64,000 bases of DNA, from the NCBI GenBank assembly GCA_049324835.1, contig JBMOMT010000060.1:62001-126000 (forward strand), in the 5' to 3' direction. The stretch is from JBMOMT01 sp049324835 (GTDB lineage: Bacteria > Chloroflexota > Anaerolineae > CAYNKW01). This document shows positions 33,547 to 41,984 of this stretch, in pieces. The first letter of the stretch is position 1, and each line of letters begins with the position of its first letter. The notes below the pieces were generated by a model. It was not told the origin of the DNA, searched no databases, and worked only from the letters and a program-made list of their open reading frames with translations. Both the position numbers and the translations under genes were made by a program.

Positions 33547-35064
33547 TCACCTGAGACTTTTGATGATAAAGAAGCAATTGAAATACTCGTTGCCGCTGTC
33601 CAGGTTCCACGTGCCCGACCACGGCCTGACGGATGGGTCGCTGATCGCCCGAACGACGACTTTGTAGCGGCCAGGCGTCAGCGTGACGGTTGCCTGCGGG
33701 CCTTTTTCGGGGCAGGATAGCGGGGCGACGAAATAGGTCTGGCAGGGGCCGCACTTTTCCATGGTCAAAGATTGGGAGCCTGGCCCACTGAGCAACACTT
33801 CCAGTTGTTCCGGCGAATCGTTGCTGATGACCACCTCGGCGACGCCCGCCGGCGCGCTGCCGCTGCGTTGCGGCGGCGGCAACTCGCTCGTCCCTTTGGC
33901 CTCGATGTCGGCCACGCGGGCATCCACCAGAGCGGCCTGCGCCTCTGGAATCAGGGGGCTGTTGGGGTAGTTGGCGATGAGTGTTTCATAGGCGGTGATG
34001 GCCGTGGCGTAACGTTCGGCCCGGTGTTCTGCCTGCCCGCAGCCATAGAACGCCTGCGGCATCAGCGCGTTGGCCTCGGCGGCCCAGGAGGAATCACCCG
34101 CCGCAAAGGCAGCCAGTATGGGCGCAGCATCACAGGGCGAATTGGCGTTCAGTTTTTGACCGGCAGCGGTAAACAGATCGGCCAATTCGGTCTCGGCCTG
34201 GGCGGCCATTTGTGTTCCAGAGAACTCTTCCAGGACGATCTGGAGCTTGTCGACTGCCAGGGCGTACTCGCCTGCCTGAGCCAGTTGCCTGGCCCAGGCC
34301 AGGTGCGCCTCGGCCTCCTGTTGGGCTGCCTCTTGTCCCGGCGCAGTTTGCGGATACCGGGCCAGGATGAGCCGATATTTTTCGATAGCTACCTGGTAAT
34401 TGCCCTCGGCCAGCAGTCCGGCGGCCCATTGGCTGTAGACCTCACTGGCCTGTGTGGCTGCGCGCCTGGCAAAAGGGCCGTCCGGATAGGCGCTCAGATG
34501 GGCCTCGTAGTACAGCGCCGCCCGCGAATAGTCTTGCTTTTGCCAGAGATCGTCGGCCAGGAGCAGCGACTGGCTCTCTTTCCAATGCTCTCTGGCCAGC
34601 GGCAGGTACGGCGCGTGGCTCAGGGCATATGTAGAGATGACCTGGCCCAGATGTCGACTGGCCAGCCCGGCATCGCCCAGTTCGTAGGCCGTCTGCCCGC
34701 GGATGAACTCGGCCTGGGCCTGGGCGCGATACCACCAGAGCCCGCCGGCCTCCAGACCGATGATGACCACCGCCACGGCCAAGGGCGCCCATGACCGGCT
34801 GACCTGTGAGGTGAAGCGGGCCTGCTTGCGCGCCTGGCGCCAGCCATCCAGAACCATCCACAGCAGCCACAGGCCGAGGATGCTCTCCCAGATGGGTGGA
34901 GCACCCAGGGTCGCGCTGTGCCACGTCAACGCTGCCAGATTGGCGGTCACAGCGCCATGCGCCAGCCAACGCCGGAAGCGCTCGAGATGCAGATAACCCA
35001 GACCCAGGCCGTTCAGATTCAGCAGGGCCACGGCGATCGGCCGTGGGGCGGTGTTGGGGGTCAT
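33547..35064 (-). CDS. Membrane-anchored TPR-repeat protein
   Basis: 505 residues from ATG 35064 (AGGAG, 8 nt). The frame is open upstream to 35280, but that region carries the promoter and an attenuator. Two or three hydrophobic spans lie within residues 1-110 (ESILGLWLLWMVLDG; APLAVAVVIIGLEAGGLWWY). The rest is helical repeats of TPR/outer-membrane-lipoprotein BamD type (YQVAIEKYRLILARYPQTAP; YATAITAYETLIANYPNSPL). The C-terminal beta domain has MEKCGPCQTYFV and ends FNCFFIIKSLR. It is the first gene of the TPR-FW-FW-kinase operon and perhaps a scaffold. Confidence 0.8.
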   Translation of the reverse strand: MTPNTAPRPIAVALLNLNGLGLGYLHLERFRRWLAHGAVTANLAALTWHSATLGAPPIWESILGLWLLWMVLDGWRQARKQARFTSQVSRSWAPLAVAVVIIGLEAGGLWWYRAQAQAEFIRGQTAYELGDAGLASRHLGQVISTYALSHAPYLPLAREHWKESQSLLLADDLWQKQDYSRAALYYEAHLSAYPDGPFARRAATQASEVYSQWAAGLLAEGNYQVAIEKYRLILARYPQTAPGQEAAQQEAEAHLAWARQLAQAGEYALAVDKLQIVLEEFSGTQMAAQAETELADLFTAAGQKLNANSPCDAAPILAAFAAGDSSWAAEANALMPQAFYGCGQAEHRAERYATAITAYETLIANYPNSPLIPEAQAALVDARVADIEAKGTSELPPPQRSGSAPAGVAEVVISNDSPEQLEVLLSGPGSQSLTMEKCGPCQTYFVAPLSCPEKGPQATVTLTPGRYKVVVRAISDPSVRPWSGTWNLDSGNEYFNCFFIIKSLR

Positions 35065-35132
35065 GGCAGTTCTCCTGCGCGGTGGGATAGCCCTCTTGTA
35101 GTTCCGAAGCGTCTGGTTAAGTGACGGGTGAC

Positions 35133-35196
35133 AAAAAAAAAGAGGATGAATGGATTGTACTGCCGGGTCGGGCACACTATAACCCTCCATGCATCC
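35133..35196 (-). terminator. Intrinsic terminator/attenuator in the leader of the TPR operon
   Basis: Minus strand GGATGCATGGA (35196-35186) pairs with TCCATTCATCC (35154-35144) at 10 of 11 positions over a 31-nt loop, then runs into nine T residues (35141-35133). It lies between the promoter at 35252-35280 and the TPR start at 35064, so most transcripts should stop here unless the hairpin is disrupted. This leader or the ~110-nt RNA may be regulatory. Confidence 0.65.
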
Positions 35197-35251
35197 CCCA
35201 GAACGTGCAATACGGCGCCCTTGGAGCCGCCTGAATGAGCTGATCGATTCT

Positions 35252-35280
35252 ATTCTAACATAGTTAGGAAAGGGTGTCAA
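35252..35280 (-). promoter_or_regulatory. Promoter of the TPR-FW-kinase operon
   Basis: Minus strand: consensus TTGACA (35280-35275), 17 bp, TAGAAT (35257-35252). Transcription start is expected near 35245, giving a leader of about 180 nt before the TPR gene. Confidence 0.7.
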
Positions 35281-35328
35281 TAGACAGTACTGTTGCAGAT
35301 TTTACAAACAGGTTAAACAGTGATCTAT

Positions 35329-35395
35329 TTCACCGCCGAGACGTAGAGAATTTTCTAGTTTTTCTCGGCGATCTCGGCGCCGCTGCGGTTATTTT
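35329..35395. repeat. Degenerate inverted repeat of the CCGCCGAGACG type
   Basis: CACCGCCGAGACG ... TTTTTCTCGGCGATCTCGGCG folds as an imperfect hairpin with an A/T-rich centre. The layout matches the element at 44078-44158 (GC-rich GAG/CTC arms around a TTTT-rich middle), suggesting one family. Confidence 0.5.
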
Positions 35396-35427
35396 CAGAG
35401 AACCTGTGAAAGTGCAAAACTATTGCG

Positions 35428-35510
35428 GGTGACAGGCACTTTGAGCTCAATGTATCGTACCGCTCTAGCTTGGGATACTTGACTGCTGGTATGTAAAAGT
35501 GCCTGTCACC
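35428..35510. repeat. 83-bp element with perfect 15-bp inverted ends GGTGACAGGCACTTT
   Basis: GGTGACAGGCACTTT (35428-35442) and AAAGTGCCTGTCACC (35496-35510) are exact inverted copies around 53 bp. It follows the stop of the WD40 gene. The GTGCCTGTCACC core resembles REP-type palindromes mobilised by IS200-like RAYT transposases. No such transposase is in the window. No clear target duplication. Confidence 0.8.
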
Positions 35511-35546
35511 AAACAGACCTGACGCATTTTTGGTCTCGATGCCAGA

Positions 35547-38500
35547 TTATGGCCCAACGCCCCACAGGCGCAGTGTGCCATCGTTTGATCCGGAGGCCAG
35601 CAGCGCCCCATCCGGCGAAAAGGCCACGCTTTGCACCCACTCGCTGTGTCCGGTGAGGCTGGTCAGCTCGGCCCCGCTGGCCACGCCTGCGTTGAGCGCC
35701 GTCGAAACGTCCCACAGCCGGACGGTGAGGTCCCAGGATGCCGATGCCAGCAGCCGGCCATCGGGCGAAAAGGCCACGCTGGTCACCTGATCGGTGTGCC
35801 CGGCGAGGGTGTGTAACTCGGTTCCGCTGGCCACATCCCACAAGCTGATCCTGCCATCGATGTCTCCTGCCGCCAGGATTTTGCCATCGGGTGAAAAGGC
35901 CACGCTGTTCACCTGGCTGAAATCCTGGCTGGAGAAGGCGCGCAGCTCGCGCCCGGTTGCCGCGTCCCACAAGATGGATTCGCCGATATCGGCGGTGGCT
36001 ATTGTTTGCCCGTCGGGGGCAAAGGCCACGGCAAAAACGGCATAGTGCCCGGAAAGGGTGAATAGTTCGCTGCCGCTGTTCAAATCCAATATTTTGACGG
36101 TCATCATCATGTCGGACGCGGCCAGCCTGGCGCCGTCGGGTGAAAAGGCCACGTCGCCGGCCAGCTCGAACCCGGCAAAGGCGCGCAGTTCGCGGCCGCT
36201 GGCTGTGTCCCACAAACGGACCGCGCCGTCCGCCATCGACGTGGAAGCCAGAACGGTTCCATCTGGCGAAAAAGCCACACTATCCGTCCAGCCGCCGGTG
36301 TCGATGACCGCTGCCGGCTGCAAGGTATCGGCATCCAGGAGGTAAAGGCTGTAAGAGGCCACGGCCAACAGACGGCCATCCGGCGACCAGGCCGCCTGGT
36401 TGACCAGGCCCTCATCCCAGAGGGCCAGTTGTTTCACCTGCCCGGCGTTATCGGCTGAAATAGCTGAGCCGGCTTGTGCTGCCGGGGTAGCCTGGGCTTC
36501 GCCGGTGGGTGTGGGAGATGGCGGAGCGGGCGTGATTGTGGGCGCGGCAGATGGGAGTGCGTGCAGCTCGAAATTATCGAATTCAAAAGCAAGTTGATCG
36601 CCGGCGTTGTTCAGATCGATGGCCAACCCCACGCCGCCGCTGCTCAGGTGAGCGTCGTCTGCGCTGGCCACGAACTGGTCGTTGATGAAAAAGTCAAAAT
36701 GCGAGCCCTCCGCCATGACGGCTATCCGGTTGGCCCCACCGGCACGAAGGGCGGCGGTGGGAGTCAAGCCGATCAGCGTTGTCCACTGGCCCTGGTACAT
36801 CAAGTGGAAGGAGAAATACTGGCTGTTGTACAGGCCCAGGTAATAGCGGTTGCTGGCATCGACGATGCGAAATTCCAGGCCGCAGAGACCATTGATGGTC
36901 TCGTCCATTTGTTGTACCTCGGCCGCCAGATAGAAATCAGAGACAACAACTCCGGGGAGTTGCGCTCCCGAGTGAACACCCCGCAGGGCCACCGCATTCC
37001 AACGGTATTTGCCATTTACCAGGCTCTCGGTCATGGTGGCAAACTCGTCGCTGGCGCTGCCCAGGGGCCAGTTATTGGCGTTGGTGTCAAAAGTATCCAG
37101 CAGGAGGAGCGGCCAGTGGGTTCTGGCGGCCGCTGGATCAGGGTTGGCGACAGGCGTCCAGGTGGGTGGCAGCACCGGGTGCGGCGTGGGGGTGAGGGTG
37201 GGCGCGGCCTGGGCGGTGGCCGTGGCGGCGGCCTGCTGCGTTTGGATTCTGTAAATTTCCGCCCAGGTGGTGGCCTCGGCCTGCTCCGCTCGCGCCGTGG
37301 CGGTGGCCTTTTGCAGGGCCTCGGCGGTGGCGGTGAGCGGCCTCACGTCGAGGGTGGCCGTGGCTTGCCGGGCCGCCGGCGTCATGGTAACGATCTGCAC
37401 CCCCGCGACCAGCGTGGCCGTGGGGCGGGTGGAAGTCGTCCGCTCTTTTTTCGACGAGGCCGACAGGATCATCAGGATGGGGATCAGCAGGGCCAGCGCG
37501 AGCTGGATGTAACCCAGGGCCAGGCCACCCGTCGACCGACCCTTGCCGCCCAAGGTGCCCTGGCTCTCGCGGATCTCTTTGCGCGCCAGGTGTCCGGTGA
37601 CCACGGCGATCAGCGCGCCGATCAGCGGCAACAAGGTCCAGGTGGCGATGCCGGCCGCCAGGCTTACCGTTGCCAGGGTGCTGGCCGGGACCGATGCAGG
37701 GGGCGCAGCCGGGCGCGGTTCTGCCGCCGCCCGCGCGCCCTCGGTTGACGATCCTTGTCCGGCCGAGCGCCAGAAATCCAACTCGGCCAGGCAGACTTCG
37801 GCCTGCTTGGGGTCCACGCCGGTGACGATCTTTTTGCGACGGCTGGTCTTGGTGGGGATGAAACGAAAATAGCAGACGTCCACCATCGACTGCATCTGCG
37901 TCATCTCGGTTTTTTCGAGATCGCTCCAGGGGGTGAATTTGCTGCTGCCCTGAGCCACCCCGGCGGTATTCATGCCCACGCCGGCGCGGAAACTGCCGCC
38001 TTTGGCCGCGATGGTGATGCTGGGATTCCCTTCCAGCCAGCGGACGAGCTTTTCACGGCGGGTGAGCTTGTGGCGTCGGAGTTGTGCCAGCAGCTCCAGG
38101 CCGCCTTCGGCCAGCTTTTTCCAGGCCACCTGAATCACGCGGCCCTGGAAATCGGCCAGGACGAAGGAAAAGTCGCCCGTGAGCACGCGATGTTGCTCTG
38201 AGAGGGCCTGGCGCAGCGCCAAAAAATCCTCGTCAGAGATCGTGTCCAGGTTAATCCATTGGTACTGGTGCTGTGAAGGCTGAAGGAGGTGCCACTTGAA
38301 CTGCTTGGGCAGAAAAAGATAGACCAGCCGCAGCGCATCGAGGGGCAGCGACTCGGTTTCGGAGGAGAGCCGCCCACGGCGAAAGGTGAGCGTATCGCCT
38401 TCCAGAGCCACCTTGCCCGGCGGGGCGATATAGTCCATACGCAGCGGGCCGCCGGCGGAAGGAGCAGGGGGGGGAGGGGGGGCAGGGGCAGTCGAGGCGA

Positions 38501-38807
38501 CAGGGGCGGCGGTTTTTTCAACCGCTTTTTCGACCCTGGGCGGTGGCTTTTGGGCCTGAGATTGGCCCAGGTGTCGCCCGGCCTGTGAGTCGCAAGAGGG
38601 GCAAAGCAGCCAGTCGGTTGTGTCGGCCAGGGCTCGCTGCACCCACTCTGCTTCTGCCTGCGCCTGCGACAAACCAAAGGCCGCGGCAAGTTCAAAGGCG
38701 ACCGCGGGCGGGCGAAAGCCAGCGCGTACGGCGGTCTTGATCTGTGACGCCGAATAACGTTTCGCTTCAGGTCCTATCGGTGTGCTGCACACATCGCAGA
38801 TAGCCAT
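35547..38807 (-). CDS. Large membrane protein with DUF4190, lectin-like and WD40-repeat domains
   Basis: 1086 residues from ATG 38807. The N-terminus has two CxxC pairs (CDVC at 4-7, CPSC about 69-72), possibly a zinc site, then a PH-like or novel region. Two membrane spans at about 380-460 enclose the DUF4190 signature GHLARKEIRESQGTLGG. An Ala/Thr-rich stalk leads to a concanavalin-like domain (about 575-740, DTFDTNANNWPLG to FEFDNFELHAL). The last ~320 residues are about seven WD40 repeats (VAFSPDGRLLASASWDLTVR). No kinase domain is present. It is probably an output or scaffold partner for the kinase-WD40 protein encoded just upstream. Confidence 0.85.
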   Translation of the reverse strand: MAICDVCSTPIGPEAKRYSASQIKTAVRAGFRPPAVAFELAAAFGLSQAQAEAEWVQRALADTTDWLLCPSCDSQAGRHLGQSQAQKPPPRVEKAVEKTAAPVASTAPAPPPPPAPSAGGPLRMDYIAPPGKVALEGDTLTFRRGRLSSETESLPLDALRLVYLFLPKQFKWHLLQPSQHQYQWINLDTISDEDFLALRQALSEQHRVLTGDFSFVLADFQGRVIQVAWKKLAEGGLELLAQLRRHKLTRREKLVRWLEGNPSITIAAKGGSFRAGVGMNTAGVAQGSSKFTPWSDLEKTEMTQMQSMVDVCYFRFIPTKTSRRKKIVTGVDPKQAEVCLAELDFWRSAGQGSSTEGARAAAEPRPAAPPASVPASTLATVSLAAGIATWTLLPLIGALIAVVTGHLARKEIRESQGTLGGKGRSTGGLALGYIQLALALLIPILMILSASSKKERTTSTRPTATLVAGVQIVTMTPAARQATATLDVRPLTATAEALQKATATARAEQAEATTWAEIYRIQTQQAAATATAQAAPTLTPTPHPVLPPTWTPVANPDPAAARTHWPLLLLDTFDTNANNWPLGSASDEFATMTESLVNGKYRWNAVALRGVHSGAQLPGVVVSDFYLAAEVQQMDETINGLCGLEFRIVDASNRYYLGLYNSQYFSFHLMYQGQWTTLIGLTPTAALRAGGANRIAVMAEGSHFDFFINDQFVASADDAHLSSGGVGLAIDLNNAGDQLAFEFDNFELHALPSAAPTITPAPPSPTPTGEAQATPAAQAGSAISADNAGQVKQLALWDEGLVNQAAWSPDGRLLAVASYSLYLLDADTLQPAAVIDTGGWTDSVAFSPDGTVLASTSMADGAVRLWDTASGRELRAFAGFELAGDVAFSPDGARLAASDMMMTVKILDLNSGSELFTLSGHYAVFAVAFAPDGQTIATADIGESILWDAATGRELRAFSSQDFSQVNSVAFSPDGKILAAGDIDGRISLWDVASGTELHTLAGHTDQVTSVAFSPDGRLLASASWDLTVRLWDVSTALNAGVASGAELTSLTGHSEWVQSVAFSPDGALLASGSNDGTLRLWGVGP

Positions 38808-38913
38808 GTCTTTTCCCCTTCTTCATGGGCGGTGGATTTCGGAAATTTGCGGTCTGATACTCAGTTCTGGCGTCAAGGTCCGGTCTTGTTCCTGGTGCGA
38901 AATTCCTGGCGGC

Positions 38914-39012
38914 GGGGAACCCCCAACAGCTCGATTGAGCCGTCGCTCCGAGCCTTCGGGCGTGAGCCTCAGTCGAACGTTCAGGCCGAGGGGCTCGCCC
39001 AAGTCTTGTCGG
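38914..39012. repeat. Dispersed intergenic repeat, copy 2
   Basis: Related to 25471-25545: GGGGAA-CCCCCAAC-AGCTCGATTGAGCC ... GGGGCTCGCCCAAGTCTTGTCGG. The centre differs in length (GTCGCTCCGAGCCTTCGGGCGTGAGC here). It lies immediately downstream of the kinase-WD40 stop codon. Confidence 0.6.
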
Positions 39013-39014
39013 CC

Positions 39015-41843
39015 TCACGGGGCCACGCTCCACAGCCGCATCTGGTCGCCCGAACCGGAGGCCAGCACGGCCCCATCGGGCGAAAAGGCCACACTCGTGA
39101 TCCAGCCGGAATGGCCGGTGAGGCTGGCCAACTCGTTGCCGCTGGCCACGCCTGCGTTGAGCGCCGTCGAAACGTCCCACAGCCGCACGGTCAGGTCCCA
39201 GGAGGCGGAAGCCAGCAGCCGGCCATCGGGCGAGAAAGCCACGCCCTCCACCTGATCGGTGTGGCCGCTCAAGAGACGCACCTGCCGCCCCGCCGCCACA
39301 TCCCACAGCCGCACCGTGCCATCCACCGAGCCGGAGGCCAGCAGCGCGCCATCGGGTGAAAAGGCCAGGCTCTTGATCCAGCTGGTGTGTCCCTTCAGGG
39401 TGTGCACCTCTTGGCCGCTGGCGGCGCCTGCGTTGAGCACTGTCGAAACGTCCCACAGCCTGATGTCGCCCTGGCCGCCGGAGGCCACGGTGCGGCCATC
39501 GGGCGAAAAGGCCACGGCGTTGATGGAACTGCCGGCCGGGATGGTGAGCAGTTCGGCGCCGCTGGCGACGCCCGCGTTGAGCGCCGTCGAAACGTCCCAC
39601 AGCTTGACGGTGTTGCCGGTGGCGGTGGCCAGCGTGGCCCCATCGGGCGAAAAGGCCAGGTCGTCTGTGCCGCTGCTGCCGGGCAGGGTGCGCAGCTCGC
39701 TCCAGCCGGCCGTATCCCAAAAGTGCACGCCCTCGTGATTCCCCCAGGCCAGGATCGTGCCGTCGGGCGAAAAGGTTACGTTGCCGGCCGAGCCGGTGGG
39801 AATTTCCAGGGTCTTTTGTTGGGCTTGCACGTCGTACAGGTCGATGTTGTGACCGCCGATAGCCAGCATGGTTCCATCCGGCGACCAGGCCAGGTGGTCG
39901 GCAGCGTCCTCGTAGAGAGCCAGTTGGGTCACCTGAAGGCTGCCGGAGGGGGTGGCTTTTGCTGCAGGTAGTTCCGCTGCTTTTTCCAGATTCCACACCT
40001 GGATGTTGTCGAACTCGCAGACGACATCCGGCTGCCCGTAACACATGAACCACAGTTGTCGGTGCATGTCGAAATCCTGGTCTTGAACGTAGGCGATGGG
40101 TTGACCGTTGAGGTAGGCGGCAAGTTGAGAGTTTCTGACCACCACCAGGACGTGGTTCATTTCACCCAGAGGAGCGATGGCCGGGCTGTGCCCTTGCTGC
40201 AAAAACTGTCTCTGTTCGTCTTGCGCTTTGACCAGCCCCCAATCGCCTGTGCCACCAGCAATGTTCAGCATGATCCAGCCATTGGGGGGCAGATCCATAA
40301 AGAGTTGCTGCCCGGCCTGAGGGCTGCCTGCCGTTTGGCGGGTGTCGAACTCGAGCACGAAATCCTTGAACATCAACGCACTGCTGGATAAAAAGGCATC
40401 GGAGCCTTCGCGCAGGGTCATTCGAACGACGCCGTCGATGGTTTCTAGCTCGCCCGATTGGCTGCCCTGGGCGCTGAATCCCATGTTCCACTCTGGGCCA
40501 GGCGTGTCCAAGTCATCCTCAAAATCCGGTGGGCGGCTGGCGATTTCGGCCAGGATGGGTTCGGCGAAGGCGCGGGCCAGCTCAGTCTGGAAAGCCGGAG
40601 TGGGAGTGGCGGTGACCGGTGCGGGCGTCTGCACCGTCGGCGGCGCGGCGGTGGGGGTGGCTTCAGGGGCAGGGGTGGGTGTCTGGATCGCCGGGGGGGC
40701 TACGACGACCGCGGCGGCCGTCGTGGCGGTTTCGGTCGGCGCGGCTGCCGTAGGCTCTGGCATCTGGCTCGGCGAGGGCGTCACCTCTACCAGCCGCACC
40801 ACCTCCAACCGGCCGCCGCTGACCTGGACCTTGAGCGGGACATTGTTCAGGATCAGGAAAAAAGCCAGGAGAACCACGAGTCCGCCTGCCGCCCAGAGCA
40901 CAGCCCGGCCCGCGCCGGTCTGGGCGAACCCACCCAGGCGAGAGAGAAACCGGCCCGGCGCCTGTTCCGCTGGCCGGGCTGCCCGCACGGCCGCCATCGG
41001 CAGGGAGGGGTGTGTGGGGGCCATACGCACGGCGGCTTCCAGGGCCGCGGTCATCTCGCCTGCCGTCTGGAAACGATCCTCCGGCGCTTTGGCCATGGCC
41101 TTGAGGATCACCCGCTCCACCGAGGGCGGCACGCCGGGTTTGACCTCGCCGGGCAGGGGCAGCGGATCGCTGATGTGTTTGAGCACCACCGCCATGGGGG
41201 TTTCGGCTTCATACGGCACGCGGCCGGTGACCATCTCGTAAAGCATCACTCCCAGCGAGTAAAGGTCGCTGCGGGCGTCTACGGTTTCGCCTTTGCCCTG
41301 CTCCGGGCTCATGTAGGCCGGGGTGCCCATGCCCACGCCGGTGGCGGTGAGTCTGGCCGACGCTTCCAGCATCTTGGCCAGGCCAAAGTCGGTCAGATAG
41401 CAGTTGCCCTGGTCATCGAGCAGCACGTTGCTCGGTTTGATATCGCGGTGCACCACCCCCAGCCGGTGGGCGTAATCCAGCGCGCTGGCCACCTGACCCA
41501 AGATACGACTCACCTCGCCCGGTTTCATTGTCCCCGCAGCCAGGTGATCCTTGAGTGTGCCGGCCTCGACGTAACGCATCACCAGGTAGAGTCGGCCGCC
41601 GCTCTGGCCATATTCGTGCACCGGCAGGATGTGGGCGTGGGCCAGCCGGGCGATGACCTTGGCTTCCTGCTCGAAGCGTTGTCGGAACTCGGCGCTGGCG
41701 CTCATCTGCTCTGGCAGCACTTTGACCGCCACGTAACGATCCATGGCGGCGTGGTAAGCCTTGTAGACGGTGGCCATGCCACCCACGCCGATCTGTTCCA
41801 GAATGCGGTAGGGTCCCAGTTCCTCGCCGATCAGGTTGCTCAT
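39015..41843 (-). CDS. Receptor-like Ser/Thr kinase with extracellular lectin-like and WD40 domains
   Basis: 942 residues from ATG 41843 (GGGAGGTG, 7 nt). The kinase spans about 12-270: GVGGMATVYKA, K41, HRDIKPSN with D134, DFG with D152. Membrane span about 314-333, then a Pro/Thr/Ala-rich stalk to about 430. A concanavalin/LamG-like domain follows (about 445-640, ending CEFDNIQVWNLEKA). About seven WD40 repeats (LAFSPDGALLASGSVDGTVRLW) reach the C-terminus. Kinases with WD40 propellers are known in Chloroflexota and cyanobacteria, usually cytoplasmic. Here the predicted span puts the propeller outside. The next gene shares the lectin and propeller parts. Confidence 0.9.
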   Translation of the reverse strand: MSNLIGEELGPYRILEQIGVGGMATVYKAYHAAMDRYVAVKVLPEQMSASAEFRQRFEQEAKVIARLAHAHILPVHEYGQSGGRLYLVMRYVEAGTLKDHLAAGTMKPGEVSRILGQVASALDYAHRLGVVHRDIKPSNVLLDDQGNCYLTDFGLAKMLEASARLTATGVGMGTPAYMSPEQGKGETVDARSDLYSLGVMLYEMVTGRVPYEAETPMAVVLKHISDPLPLPGEVKPGVPPSVERVILKAMAKAPEDRFQTAGEMTAALEAAVRMAPTHPSLPMAAVRAARPAEQAPGRFLSRLGGFAQTGAGRAVLWAAGGLVVLLAFFLILNNVPLKVQVSGGRLEVVRLVEVTPSPSQMPEPTAAAPTETATTAAAVVVAPPAIQTPTPAPEATPTAAPPTVQTPAPVTATPTPAFQTELARAFAEPILAEIASRPPDFEDDLDTPGPEWNMGFSAQGSQSGELETIDGVVRMTLREGSDAFLSSSALMFKDFVLEFDTRQTAGSPQAGQQLFMDLPPNGWIMLNIAGGTGDWGLVKAQDEQRQFLQQGHSPAIAPLGEMNHVLVVVRNSQLAAYLNGQPIAYVQDQDFDMHRQLWFMCYGQPDVVCEFDNIQVWNLEKAAELPAAKATPSGSLQVTQLALYEDAADHLAWSPDGTMLAIGGHNIDLYDVQAQQKTLEIPTGSAGNVTFSPDGTILAWGNHEGVHFWDTAGWSELRTLPGSSGTDDLAFSPDGATLATATGNTVKLWDVSTALNAGVASGAELLTIPAGSSINAVAFSPDGRTVASGGQGDIRLWDVSTVLNAGAASGQEVHTLKGHTSWIKSLAFSPDGALLASGSVDGTVRLWDVAAGRQVRLLSGHTDQVEGVAFSPDGRLLASASWDLTVRLWDVSTALNAGVASGNELASLTGHSGWITSVAFSPDGAVLASGSGDQMRLWSVAP

Positions 41844-41984
41844 GCCGTCACCTCCCATCCAAATCCAGAGTAGAGACGAGATCAAGGGTCTGTTGAGAGT
41901 ATTGTATCACGCCCGTGTGAACAAAAGATCACAATCGTGTAAACATTCGGTAAACGGGAAATGAGCCAATCGGTGGATCGATGA

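Noticed and set aside
38767..40053. 428-codon minus-strand frame
   Set aside because: Alternative frame of the WD40 region; repeat-rich Arg/Gly composition, no ribosome site.
40458..41873. Plus-strand open frame opposite the kinase gene
   Set aside because: Antisense shadow of a clear kinase-WD40 protein.
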